DNA of 64,000 nucleotides. It comes from Diospyros lotus (lineage: Eukaryota; Streptophyta; Magnoliopsida; Ericales; Ebenaceae). Location: positions 13,855,655 to 13,919,654 of the forward strand of contig NC_068347.1 in NCBI RefSeq assembly GCF_014633365.1. Reading direction: 5' to 3'. Made by a program: the position numbers and the translations under genes. The notes under the pieces are model-generated. The model was given only the letters and a program-made list of their open reading frames with translations. It had not been told where the DNA came from and made no database searches. Shown piece by piece: positions 10,952-21,729 of the stretch (position 1 is its first letter; each line of letters starts with the position of its first letter).

Positions 10952-10955
10952 CGAT

Positions 10956-12585
10956 CAGAGAGTTCTATCAGGCAAGTATTTTTCCTGTAATCCCTTCCAT
11001 TACAGGTTCATATCAGTTTTTCAGATTATTCCAGTTCTTCATTGAGTTCTCAGATTTTATATCAGTAAGTAGAGACGTATATATATATGCGTATAACAGT
11101 GAAGTTATGAGCAAGTTCCAGTAATCCTTATCCATTTTGGATTGCAAGTTCCAGTAATCCTTATCCATTTTGAATTGCAAGTTCTATTACTCTAAGTTCT
11201 GATATCCGGATACCTTGCATTGTATCCGGATGTATCTAAAGTTCTTCGAGTATGATATTTGGATGGTTTGTTTATACATCCAGAAAGGTCAAGATAATAT
11301 CCGGATGTCTCGCCTGATATCCGGATGCCTCCCTCAAAAAGTTAAATTTTTCATTCGAATAGTCCCCAGTTATATCCGAACGCATTAGTGAGATATCTGG
11401 ATGACCAGAATCATATCCGGATGTCCTAGTTCATATCCGAATACTTCCCAGCATATCCGAATAGCTTCTGCTTTGAATGTCAGTGTATCCAGATGAGCCT
11501 TCTTCATATCCAGATGTCTTTCATCATATTCGGATATCCTTCCTGATATCCGGATGACTTTTCCAGAAATCCAAATTTAGCTTCCAGTGATATTTTAATC
11601 CAAGTTTTAATCAAAGTAATGTATTCAATACTTCCAAATATTGAATTTAAAGGCTAGAATCTATCAAGTTAATCATACCCATACCATAAATCATAATTCA
11701 TAGAATCTTTGTATTCCAATATATAGATGAAGATCATATCATGTTCAGCATTATTTTATTTTGACATGATTAGCATTATTTTGTGAGATTATGTACATAC
11801 ATTTTGGTATGAGCATTGAGCATGACTTTATATGAAGCACTACATATCGTGTGCCAGCATTTATGTGAGAATTGCATTGCATTATGCGCGCTAGGCGGCT
11901 TGTCCGCGGGGATCCCATCAGTTTCAGTTTCAGCTCAGTTTATGAGTTGCTTGCCTGGTGGCAACCAGGGGGCTAGGGGCTTTGCCCACAGTATGTGCTT
12001 ACAATTTTTTATGTATGCAGGTTTCAGTTCAGACAGGTATGTATTATCAGATTATGTGGGCCTATGAGCCAAAGTTGCATACCTGCATTTAGTTTACAGT
12101 TTATGTGCATTACATTTTTATGAATGCAATTTAGACAGTGATTATTCAGTACAAGTTCAGTAAGTTATTTATCAGTATCGATATTCTTCGATTTAGCTTC
12201 AGTATTCTTTTCAGCTTATTACTTGCTGAGCTTTTGTAGCTCACCTTGTACTCTTCACCCCTCCAGGTTCTAGCAGGAGAGTATCAGATGTGGGGCCTAG
12301 CAGCAGTGTTCAGTAGTGTGTGTACGTGGAGCCGCTCAAGATAAAAGATGTCTGGGAGTCTGTTGAGTTCTATAGAGTTTTCTTAGATTAGATCTATTTT
12401 ATATTTTAGTTAAGGGATTGTCCCTTAGATAGAGTTTGTGCTTTTCAGTTTGTATTGACTCAGAGTTTTTATTCTAGTTGATTGAGGTGTTCAGTCATGG
12501 TATCATATTTCAGTTTATCAGTTAGTTTATCTTATTTTCCCTATAGCACCTCTTCTCGGGCAGTTCTAGAAGAGGGGGTGTTACA
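10956..12585 (+). repeat. LTR family A, copy A2 (5' truncated)
   Basis: It begins inside the leader (GGGTTCGATCAGAG..GGCAAGTATT), which matches A1 from about 713, and ends GGGGGTGTTACA at 12585. It contains two 33-bp repeat units (11108-11190), an ATCCGGAT palindrome array (11200-11570), the GCGCGCTAGGCGGCTTGTCCGCGG block and the hairpin at 12227-12243. Its 5' part was lost at the copia junction. Confidence 0.85.
11200..11570. repeat. Array of ATATCCGGATG palindromes in LTR A2
   Basis: About eight copies of ATCCGGAT with variants (ATCCGAAT, ATCTGGAT, ATTCGGAT, ATCCAGAT) are spaced irregularly. They occupy the position that CATTCGAATG occupies in A1. The core TTCGAA is replaced symmetrically by TCCGGA. 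One CATTCGAATA remains near 11352. Confidence 0.82.
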
Positions 12586-13934
12586 ATCCAAGAGATAAAC
12601 CAATAAGGTCAGACTCCTATACTCCAAATCCTATTTTTTATTCTCTTGTGAGAGACTTCTATTGCATGAGACATGTTTTGTGAAGTTCTTATACATAAAC
12701 TCTTGTTATTCTCTTACGTGAAATCATGTTGCATATATGAAATGTATTTTTCTGGAAAATATATGCTATTGGTTTTTTAACTGTTGCATTTATAAAATTC
12801 GTGTGGCCATACTGCTGTACCTATTTGTTGTTGGCCGAGGGAAAATGTCGGATATCCCCCGAGAGGCGCTATGTGTGCACCATTGAGAAAGCTCTCATAG
12901 GGAAGACCGTGAGTTTAAGGAACAACGGATGTGGTGCTTACATGAGTTCTATGAGGTCGGGTCAAAGTGACATGGTTAGGGACCTCTCGAGAGGTGCTAT
13001 GCGTGCGCCATTGAGAAAGCTCTCGTTGGAGGAGGCTGACATGTTCACGAGGCATTTCAGAGTAGTTCTCGTTGTCTTCTCATACATTTTATACCTGATC
13101 ATGCATCGATATAAACTGTTTTGTAGTTTCTCACTAGAAGATTCATCTTCTAATTGGACTATGTCCCTGAAATATTCAAACGTTCCAGGTTCGACGAGCG
13201 GCTCTAAGGGAAATGAGGTAACTGAAGAATAAGCTTAATTTACTACCTGTAGTATGTTTAACATATTTTTGTTTATGTGTGAACCTATGTAATTTTGGAT
13301 ATGTTTAAGATGTTCAGTTATCACTTGATGATGTCCATGTAATATATTTTGTAGATGTCTTGAACAATTTTATGATAAATAAAGCATTATGGTTGTGAAC
13401 CACATTAGGTTTGATCTAACTTCTGCATTTAAAATTTTAACGCCTGTTTTAGCTATTTGATTATTGGGTTTGTTAAGCTGAGAAGGTAAAAATTAGGGTT
13501 TTTAGGATATTGTGTGATGTATGACAGTTATTGTAAGCACCCCCGCTGGGATATCCCAACCACCCAGTCTACCTGAACGGGAGCGCTTACGGAAAGGAAA
13601 GGAATTAAACACAAGATAAAAATACCCTGACATGCATACATAAGAAATACAACAGCTGAAGCAAAATGATATACATGCACGCACATAGGTACCTCGCTAG
13701 AACAGCGGTCACGGAGTATATAAAAATATATACAGACACCTGTGCCAACAAATAAAAGATACAAGGAACAACCCGGCACAGTAAAAAATAAGAGACAAAG
13801 ATTCTATCAAAATATCAGAGACAATGGGGGGGGCAAGCCAAATGTACACCCTATCGACATAGCTAGTTGCTAGGTGGAATGATCCTCGCCCTCGGACTTC
13901 GCTTTACCCTTACCTGGAATGATGGAAAGTAAGG

Positions 13935-13950
13935 TGAGTCGCAAGACTCA
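13935..13950 (-). other. Conserved LTR hairpin, H version
   Basis: On the minus strand it reads TGAGTC-TTGC-GACTCA, a 6-bp perfect stem preceded by CTTGC and followed by CC. The A-family equivalents (2545-2560, 12227-12243) read TGAGCT..AGCTCA, so two base pairs are exchanged with the stem preserved. Confidence 0.7.
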
Positions 13951-14179
13951 GCAAGTTATAAGAAATGAAAGGCTATAAAGTGAATAGAAGAGGAGATCAC
14001 CCCAAACATAGTCCCACACATACACATAAGCAATGAGACACTACAACACAACAATATAGCATAAATAAAACACATACCGGTCCTTGGGGCCCACACAAGA
14101 CACCCAGCACCCAAGTCCCATACCAACTTGCCGTTGCCCTGAGAGGTAACATAAATCTCCAACAAATCTGCGCGCGCTG

Positions 14180-14272
14180 TCCCGGGTTGGTACTCCCATC
14201 ACCCATATGTCTGTGTCGGTACTCCCGACACCCGAGCCATAGGCTCCCTCGGAACGGTACTTCTGTCCGAGA
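14180..14272. repeat. Three tandem hairpins with constant GGTACT
   Basis: Three imperfect units share GGTACT and each is flanked by complementary arms: GGGTTGG..CCATCACCC, GTGTCGG..CCGACAC (perfect 7-bp stem at 14213-14231) and CTCGGA..TCCGAG (14248-14271). Stem sequences differ while the loop core is constant. Confidence 0.65.
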
Positions 14273-15796
14273 CCATTGTATATATCGTAACCATGCAATG
14301 TACACATAAAATGCAAGGTGTAGTAAGCATCAACTAGATACACTGGCGCTCATACATCCAGGCATCAGGCAGATTCTTCGCCCACATAGTAAATCACACG
14401 CGATGCATATGCCCGTGCCAGATGCAACTAACAACACTAGGATCTCTGTGGCCAAGCACAACCAGATCATGAATACCCCAACATGCAACCCGTACCCATG
14501 TGCACACCAAACCATGCAATAAGAATAAAATGTAACCAGTTATGCTATAACCACGTAACGGCAGAGGTAGTCAGCAGTGTTTGGCATGGGTCAACGGTCA
14601 GTGAATAGGAGTGACCAGCCGACACCCTACGAAAGATCGTACAGTAGTCACTCCAACGTCACCAAACAGTCGACCCTTGCCCCCATTGTACAACAGCTAT
14701 AGCCTATTAACAACCAAGAAACTGTAATTATACCCATCATTTAAGAACCTACTCCCCAAGTGAGTACGGCATCATTCCCACAGACATGGAGGTGGCACAA
14801 ACCCTCGTACGTAATCAACAAATACAACCCTTGAAGCCAACTTAATAATTTAAATTTAAATCGATCAACTAAAAATTCCATAATTAGTTAAACAACCGAA
14901 ACGAACGAAGGGAGGTTAAATAAATTGGCAACGAACGAAACGTCGCAGAGGGAATATAGAACTTGCTTTTACGAAGATATCCTTAAGCTTGTTTTGTCCC
15001 AAATCGGTAAAAATTATACAAACTGCAACACCCTAGAAATTTGCCAAAATTAACAAAATTGGAGCATAAACGAAATTTCAACCGTATAGAATGTAGTACT
15101 CGACTCTCTGAATTACCTGGCATTCTAGGATTGAGATTAAAAATGAGATTTTCTAAAAAAAAATCCCATTTTTTCTGATTTCTGCAGCTTGCTCGTGTAT
15201 ACTGCTGCTCGGCGTTTCTTCTCTACTTTTGGCTTCAAATGGATTTTAATTGAACTTAAAGTGAGGCTGCCAAGCGCATTAATAGGATGGATTTTGGCTG
15301 GATTTGTTGCTTTAATTTAAAAGGGATTAAACTTGGAGGAGAGGCAGCTACGTTGCTAGATTTGTTGCCTCCATACAGCGCCGTTGGCGCCTTCTCAATT
15401 GCTAGAAAAAATGATTTTCCAGCCAAAAATTAGCAACCAGCAAGCAACCCCTTCCATTACATGTGTGGATCACTTTAAACCTATATGTTCACTTAAGGCT
15501 AGCTAATTTAACATCCCAGCACTCCACGCAACTTCCTTAGTCTTATGGTCATTAATATATAAATTATTATTATTATGTTTATTAATATTATGATTCCTAT
15601 ACTTAATATTATTATTGTTAATATCAACCAAATATATATATATATATTAATGAGTACTTTAAATGAAATTAACACAATAAACTAGTAACTCAATTAAATT
15701 ACTATTTACGGGTCGTTACAGTTATTGTGATATGAAAAATTTTTATATTCCCGAAATCCTAAGTTATAACACGCTCAAGAAATTTGGGGTGTTACA

Positions 15797-16864
15797 ATAA
15801 GTACAGTTTCGTCTCTACGCTCTCACAGGACATTTGTTTAATCCTGAAACCATTTTATGCCTGTTCCTTATGCAAAACCTGAACCCTTCAGGGTTCCTTT
15901 GACTTTTCAGAAGTCCCTTATGATCATTTGGTGTTACGGGCATTTTCTGAACCGCCTTGGGCTACTGTTTTAATTGTTTTGGGCTAGGAATAGTCCACGG
16001 ATCGGGGCCAACTTCTCGAAGCCTAATGAACCTAAGGCTGAAGGCATCTCAGTGAGGTTGCGTAATTACTAAAGTGCGAGCTCCAACCGCGATGGCGAGC
16101 GAGCTCCCAACGATGCCTCTAGCTCTCTAGCCGTGTTGATCAGCTCGAAAAAAAAAAAAAACCATAAAGCAAGATAATCGGAGATGATGTCCACTTGTCT
16201 TGTCCATGGTAAACCAAGTCCCAAATGGTGCAGAACTTTATCTCCCGATTTTATAGAGATAATGAAGACATATTGTCCCCCATGATGTGGCCCACCATTT
16301 TGATCTTCGTATAAATTACAAATACCCCTACACTATAAATAGGGGGTCAGAATCCATTGTAAAAGGACAACAAGAAAAAATTCATACTATCACTCTATCA
16401 AAATGACCAGAGAGCAGTCGTGGACTAGGCTCCGTTATGGCCGAACCACGTAAAAATTCTTGTGTATTGCTTGATTGATTGTGCCATTACTTTCTTCCCC
16501 TCGCGCTCGGAATCACTCTATCAGTACGGGCCGACGAATCACAGTCCACCAATTCTGAACGTCGACATTTGGTTTTTCAGATTATATCTTAGTTATACCA
16601 AAAACTGTCTTTGTTCTGATTGCTTTCATCGTCATAAATCTCGTCTCAAGACGCTCATCAGTCTCATATCCTTTTTCTTAGATATTTAAGTTCTAAGACA
16701 TTCCCTATAGTTGATTTGGTCACTTATTAATTCACTTCTTATATTGACTCTAGTTTTTCGAACCACTCAAGAGTTACTTGTAAAATCTTATCATCTAAAT
16801 ATTTTCAGCCTAAAAATTCTTAAAAAACTTCTAGAATTAATTTATTTTATTTTGGGGTATTACA
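15797..16864 (-). repeat. 3' LTR of Tekay-like 2 (family B fragment, interrupted)
   Basis: On the minus strand it starts TGTAATACCCCAAAA at 16864, directly after the internal region. The sequence matches the start of LTR B3 (28647 onward) in reverse: an AGACG-rich block, then ATCATTTGG / ATCATTCGG. It is split by solo LTR F (15932-16567) and ends where LTR B2 abuts at 15797. Confidence 0.8.
15932..16567 (+). mobile_element. Solo LTR F of the Tat-type element, TSD TTTGG
   Basis: It starts TGTTACGGGCATTTTC and ends GAACGTCGACA, and is homologous along its length to the Tat-element LTRs at 43052-43680 and 53308-53915. It has identical TTTGG flanks at 15927-15931 and 16568-16572. A TATAAATAGGGGG box near 16342 is a plausible TATA region. 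This copy defines the true LTR F start. Confidence 0.9.
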
Positions 16865-16899
16865 CACGTAGCAAATGATCCACCCGTAATGCAATCTCG

Positions 16900-18340
16900 A
16901 AGCCTAATGCTACAATGGAATGTTGAATAATAAATATTAGTAGAGCCAGTCGACAGTTGTCAGCCATCGATCAACAACTTGTGTCTGTGAGGAAAATTGA
17001 TCGATAGATTCTCGAGCTAGTCGACAGTTTCCTCCTACAAGACACCCAAACGGTTGACAACTTAGTGCTTTCCCCACTGAACCTTCACTGACGGGATCTC
17101 TTTATTCCACAACACTTAAGTTCGGCGGTCCAAAATTGCTCTAGGTGACTTTGGGTAAGTCAAATCATTCTTTAACTCAATTGTCTCTACCCGAACTTCG
17201 AGGGTTGGATCCGGCACATGCCTTCAAAGTTGGGAGACATGGAACATATTATGAATCTCGGACAAGCTAGGCGGAAGCTTTAATCGATAGGCTAAAGGTC
17301 CAACTCTTTCCACAATCGGATATGGTCCTATATACCTTGGCTTCAATTTTCCTTTACTGCTTCCATGCATCACCAAATGTTGGGGTGACACCTTGAGATA
17401 CACTAGATCCCCTACCTCGAACTCTAAATCCCTTCTTCTTTGATCAGCATATGATTTTTGTTAGCTTTGCGCAGCTTGGATCCTTTCTTGGATTATCCGA
17501 ATCTTGATTATAGTCTGTTGCACAAGTTCAGGTCCTAACATTTATCGTTCTCCTACTTCGGTCCAAAAGATGGGCGACCAACACTTCCTTCCATACAAAG
17601 CCTCATAATGGGCCATCCTGATGCTATCGTGGTAACTATTGTTGTACGTGAATTCTACTAATGGCATATGCTCTTCCCAATTTCCTCCAAAATCAAGGGC
17701 ACAAAATCTCAACATATCTTCAAGCGTTTGAATTGTCCTATCTGATTGCCCATCAATCTGTCAATGATAAGCCGTAGTCAATTTCATCTGGGTCCCCATG
17801 CATTCCTGCAAACTCTCCCAAAACCTCAAGGTGAACCTTGAGTCCCGATCTGAAACTATACTTACCAGTGCACCATGGAGTCATACTATTTCCTTTACAT
17901 ACTGCTTTGCGAATCTTCGCACTGGTTGGTCAATCCTCGTAGGCAGGAAATGCGCTAATTTTGTCAACCTGTCTACTACCACCCAAATGGCATCATAGCC
18001 GTCCGACTCTTTGAAAATCCTATCATGAAATTCATTGTGATATGTTCCCATTTCCATTCGGAACCTCCAAGGGTCTCATCAACCTTGCGAGTTTATGGTG
18101 CTCAATTTTTACCCTTTGATATACATCACACTGTGCCACCCTCTTAGCCACGCTGGCCTTTATACCCAGCCACCAATAGATTTCCCAAAGATCTTGATAC
18201 ATTTTCGTGGCTCCTGAGTGCACAGTATATTTAGCTCTGTGGGCTTCATCCAAAATTTTCTGTCTCAACTCTCGAAGGTTTGGCACATACACTCTACCCC
18301 GAAACCTGAGAATGTCATTCCGCATCTCAAAATCCAAACT
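16900..18340 (-). pseudogene. Integrase (Tekay-like 2)
   Basis: The zinc-binding part (18032-18337) reads ILDEAHRAKYTVHSGATKMYQDL..YWWLGIKASVAKRVAQCDVYQRVK. The two His are present, but the second CxxC cysteine is Tyr (CDVY). Core blocks can be read in fragments at 17560-18030 and the C-terminal GDLVYLKV-like part near 17390, with many frame breaks. The region lies between RNase H and the 3' LTR as expected. It cannot encode active enzyme. Confidence 0.8.
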
Positions 18341-18514
18341 CTTGGGCTGGCCCTGCTTATCTAGCCATGAACGTATACATTGGTCACCCCCACTAGCCTT
18401 TCATGTCTCGATCTCCAGATCCAACCGAACCACCAGGCCATCTACTAGGATAAAAGATCCCTTCAACATTACACTCACCATCATCAGGCTAAAAACCTCA
18501 ATTAGCAACCACTC

Positions 18515-19745
18515 CTAGGCCATCAACCCGACTATAACAGTAGGCACAATCCTAGTCAAAGCGTCAGCCATCACATTGGCACGCGTTGGGTGGTACAAGA
18601 TGGTGTAATCATAGTCCTTCAGGAACTCCATCCACCATTGATGCCTCATGTTCAAGTCTTTCTGCGAGAACACATACCTAAGACTTTTGTGGTCCGTGAA
18701 TACATCAAACGTCTCTCCATATAGGTAGTGCCTCCATAGCTTCAAAGCATATACCACTGTTGCTAACTCCAAGTCATGCGTTGGGTAGTTCACTTCATGC
18801 CTCTTCAACTGGCGTGATCCATACATGATCACCCGACCATGCTGCATCAATACACAACCCAAACCAACCTTTGAGGCATTGTAGTATACAACATATCCAT
18901 CGAGCCCACTAGGCATTGCTAGAATAGGTGCCAAGGTCAATCTGCCCTTGAGCTCTTGAAAACTTTCCTTGCACTTGGCTGTCCACTCGAACTTGATGTC
19001 ATTCTGTATGAGCTTCGTCATAGGTGCAGCTATTTTCGAAAACCCTTCCATGAATCTTCGGTAGTAGCCTACTAACCCCAAAAATCTTCGCACTTCGATC
19101 ATGCACGTCAATTGCTTCCATCCTCGAACAACCTCAATCTTGGTTGGATCCACTGAGATCCCTTCAGCTGAAATCACATGCCTAAGAAATGCCACTTGGG
19201 ATAGCCAGAACTCGCACTTTGAGAACTTAACATATAATTGATGTTTCTTAAGAGTTCCTAACACTATTCTCAAGTGCTCCTCATGCTCATTCTCATTCGA
19301 AGAGTACACTAATATGTCATCTATGAATACAATCACAAACCGATCCAAGTAGGGTCTGAACACCCTATTCATAAGATCCATAAACGCTGCTGGAGAGTTA
19401 GTTAATCCGAATGGCATTACAAAATACTCAAAATGGCCATACCTCGATCGAAATGCCATCTTCAGAACATTATCTGGCTAATTCTCAACTGATAATACCC
19501 CGATCTCATCAATCTTCGAGAACACCTTTGCTCCCTGCAGTTGCTCAAACAACTCGTCTATCCTTGGGAGCAGATACTTGTTCTTTATCGTGGCCTTATT
19601 TAGCTGACGGTAGTTAATGCACATCTTTAGACTCCCATCCTTCTTCTTTACAAATAGCACTGACGGGCCCCATGGCGACGTGTTTGGCCTAATGAACCCC
19701 TTATCAGTTAACTCCTATAGTTGACTTTTCAATTCTTTCATCTCT
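18515..19745 (-). pseudogene. Reverse transcriptase and RNase H (Tekay-like 2)
   Basis: Two frames survive. RT N-terminus at 19478-19660 has [20 protein letters not shown] and [16 protein letters not shown] 314-residue frame at 18515-19459 has [20 protein letters not shown], active site [10 protein letters not shown] (residues about 44-53) and the thumb [14 protein letters not shown]. RNase H follows: [20 protein letters not shown] (the usual catalytic Asp is Asn), [29 protein letters not shown] and NVMADALTR. The two frames are separated by a shift near 19470. This is the best preserved coding block of the element. Confidence 0.9.
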
Positions 19746-20161
19746 ATTGGAGCCATTTGGTATGGCGAGATTGATATTGGCTGGGTTCTTGGCACTAGTT
19801 CAATTGAGAACTTGAGTTCCCGAGGTGGAGGTAGACCTGGTGATTCTTTCGAAAACACGTCATCATATTCTTGTACCACTCGCGCCTCATTGAGCTTCCA
19901 TACCTCTATTTCTTCTAACTGTGCATAAGCTATGAATCCATGAGCTCATCGTCTCAACAACTTCGCTACCTTCATTCCTGAAATCATCTTTCCAACCTCG
20001 GGGTCTCGTTGCCCTCGAAATTTGACCCACCCTCCCTCAGGTTTTCTTATGGTCATTATCTTTCTATGACAGTCTATATTGGCGTCGTACTTGGATAAGA
20101 AGTCCATCCCTAAGATTACGTCAAAATCATATACTTCTAACAGAATCAGATTAGCTTGGAA

Positions 20162-20430
20162 CTAAACATTACTCAGGTTAACTTTGCATCCCCTTACCAT
20201 TTTTGAGGACTTCATACTCTTACCCATAGGTGTCGAAATCACCATCAGACACCCCATAGACTCAGTTCCTACTCTCAAACTCCTAGCCAATGCATGCGAT
20301 ATAAAAGAATGAGTAGACCCTGGATCTATCAGTGCATGCAAAGGAGTATCCAAAATGAAGAGAGTATCTTGAATAACTGCAAGATTTGCCTCTACGTCCT
20401 CCTTGGTCAAATTATAGACTCATCCCTGCC
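20162..20430 (-). pseudogene. Aspartic protease (Tekay-like 2)
   Basis: The 82-residue frame contains the active-site string ALIDPGSTHSFIS (residues about 26-38), the DPG variant common in this lineage, and then a degraded flap. The C-terminal LILGMDWL-type block is in a broken frame near 20090. It would cleave the gag-pol polyprotein. Confidence 0.85.
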
Positions 20431-20461
20431 GAGTCTCTTTTCCTTCTTTGATCTTCAACTG

Positions 20462-21555
20462 CTACTTTTTCTTCTTTGGGTAATTCCTCGAGATGTGCAC
20501 GTGCTGGTTGCAGTTGTAGTAGATCATGCCCACCAACGCTGTGGCCATGGCCTTATCTTCTTGGGCCACATTCTTCGGGCAATTTCTAAAAATGTGCCCG
20601 AGCTGTCCACAGGCGTAACAAACAATGCTTTGCTCATTGCACCTTTTCCTCGGGTGCCTCTTGTTGCATCTAGAGCACGCCTTGCCATTTTTCACGATTT
20701 TCCCATCCCGAGGTCCTAAAGTTGGGTTGGATTTCTCTGATTGTACTCCACTTTGAGCTATCGTAGCCTTTAGCTCTGCCACATGCGTCATATTCTCCTC
20801 AACCGTCATAGCTTTGAAAACTATGTCTGCATAAGACTCCACATGGACCAGGCTCATCAACTGTTGAAATTCAATTGGCAAGCTTGCAAGAATTTTCGTC
20901 CTTTCTCCACATCGTCCATCCCGTACAATGGTATATACTTGATTAACCGCAAAAACTCAGCTTCGTATTGGGCCACAGACATATTTGGCCCTTGGCGTAG
21001 GCTCATAAACTCTCGAGCTCTAGCCAATTTCCAGCAAGTGGGAAAGAATTTCCCATTGAACAGTTCCTTAAACCATTCCCATGACATCTGGGGTGCCTTC
21101 CCCAATTCTATGTCTGTCGCCGACCCTTGAGTTCCTGCTTGGTTAGGCATCGATCACTACATAGTCTTCCACCATTGGGCTATTTTCTCTTCCAGTATAT
21201 AGGTCGCACACTCGACCTTGTCCTCATTCAAGATTCTCAATCTATGTAGGATCTTCTCGGTCTGGTCCAACTAGTATTCATTGATTGCGGGGTTGTTTGT
21301 CGGTTTTCCTCTAAACACTAGTGGATTTTATCGCATATACCTTTCCAGAGGATCTACTTATCTTTGGTCAGGCTACAACTCCAAAATTCGCCCAGCCATG
21401 CCTTCTAGGATTCTCTCAATCCTATCCATCAAACCTTTACCGAGGTCAGCTCATGCATCTCTTTGTCCTCCTACACCACGTCCTGGATGCGGGTTGGTGT
21501 TGCTTTCTTTGCCATTGCCTCTCTCGCACATGTTCCTTCTTGTATTCACCATCTA
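20462..21555 (-). pseudogene. Gag with zinc knuckle (Tekay-like 2)
   Basis: The probable start is the ATG at 21555 (MVNTRRN..), followed by stops. Capsid blocks are SWEWFKELFNGKFFP, QGPNMSVAQYEAEFLRL and LPIEFQQLMSLVHVESYAD. The nucleocapsid part has CSRCNKRHPRKRC, a full CCHC knuckle CYACGQLGHIFRNC, and a degenerate third copy YYNCNQHVHISRNY. Frames break at about 20880 and 21153. Confidence 0.88.
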
Positions 21556-21715
21556 GAAAGAAGACAACGAATTACTAAATAACCACGGCATGGCGTAATT
21601 CAAATTTAATAAGCAACAAGAGTATGCCACTAAATATTTCAAAAATCCTAACATATTTCCCAAAACTTACAGTGGCTTTGCTTATCTAGCCACATGCAAA
21701 CTTTTCCTTAGGTTC

Positions 21716-21727
21716 GCTCTGATACAA
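21716..21727 (-). other. Primer-binding site, initiator tRNA-Met type
   Basis: The minus strand reads TTGTATCAGAGC, one mismatch from TGGTATCAGAGC, two bases after the LTR end. This fixes the 5' LTR boundary and orientation of Tekay-like 2. Confidence 0.85.
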
Positions 21728-21729
21728 AC

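Larger units (their letters stand above)
7350..10952. mobile_element. Ty1/copia element split by an inversion
   Basis: The plus-strand part (7350-8335) and minus-strand part (10951-8338) encode adjacent segments of one copia polyprotein. The plus part stops after LKQASR, and the minus part begins with FDESIKSYGF, only a few residues further along in copia RT. The minus part then runs through RNase H, polypurine tract and LTR to 8338. Inverting 8336-10952 would give one collinear element on the plus strand. The 5' LTR, gag, protease and most of integrase are missing. Confidence 0.85.
13532..15720 (-). mobile_element. Solo LTR H inside LTR B2, TSD GTTAT
   Basis: A 2.19-kb solo LTR with plus-strand ends TGTAAGCACCCC and GGGTCGTTACA, flanked by identical GTTAT at 13527-13531 and 15721-15725. 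Orientation is minus, judged from TGTAACGACCCGTAA at its start (as in LTR A) and the TTGCTGAGTC hairpin on that strand (13935-13950). It contains three tandem hairpins with GGTACT loops (14180-14272). Small reading frames at 13500-14500 look non-coding. Confidence 0.88.
12586..15796 (+). repeat. LTR family B, copy B2 (5' truncated, interrupted)
   Basis: Sequence from 12586 matches LTR B3 from about 29803 (AGAGATAAAC..GACTCCTATACTCC). It carries the two GAGAAAGCTCTC hairpin units (about 12868-12910 and 12986-13025). It is interrupted at 13531 by solo LTR H and resumes at 15721, ending ATTTGGGGTGTTACA at 15796. The missing 5' part abuts LTR A2. Confidence 0.85.

Noticed and set aside
12801..13232. 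143-residue plus-strand frame, with a related 108-residue frame at 30036-30362
   Set aside because: Both are inside LTR B copies; the similarity is explained by LTR homology. The frame is broken in the reverse copy and contains the hairpin units.
13502..14515. Several overlapping minus-strand frames of 60-102 residues
   Set aside because: They fall within solo LTR H, overlap one another in different frames, and have no recognisable domain.
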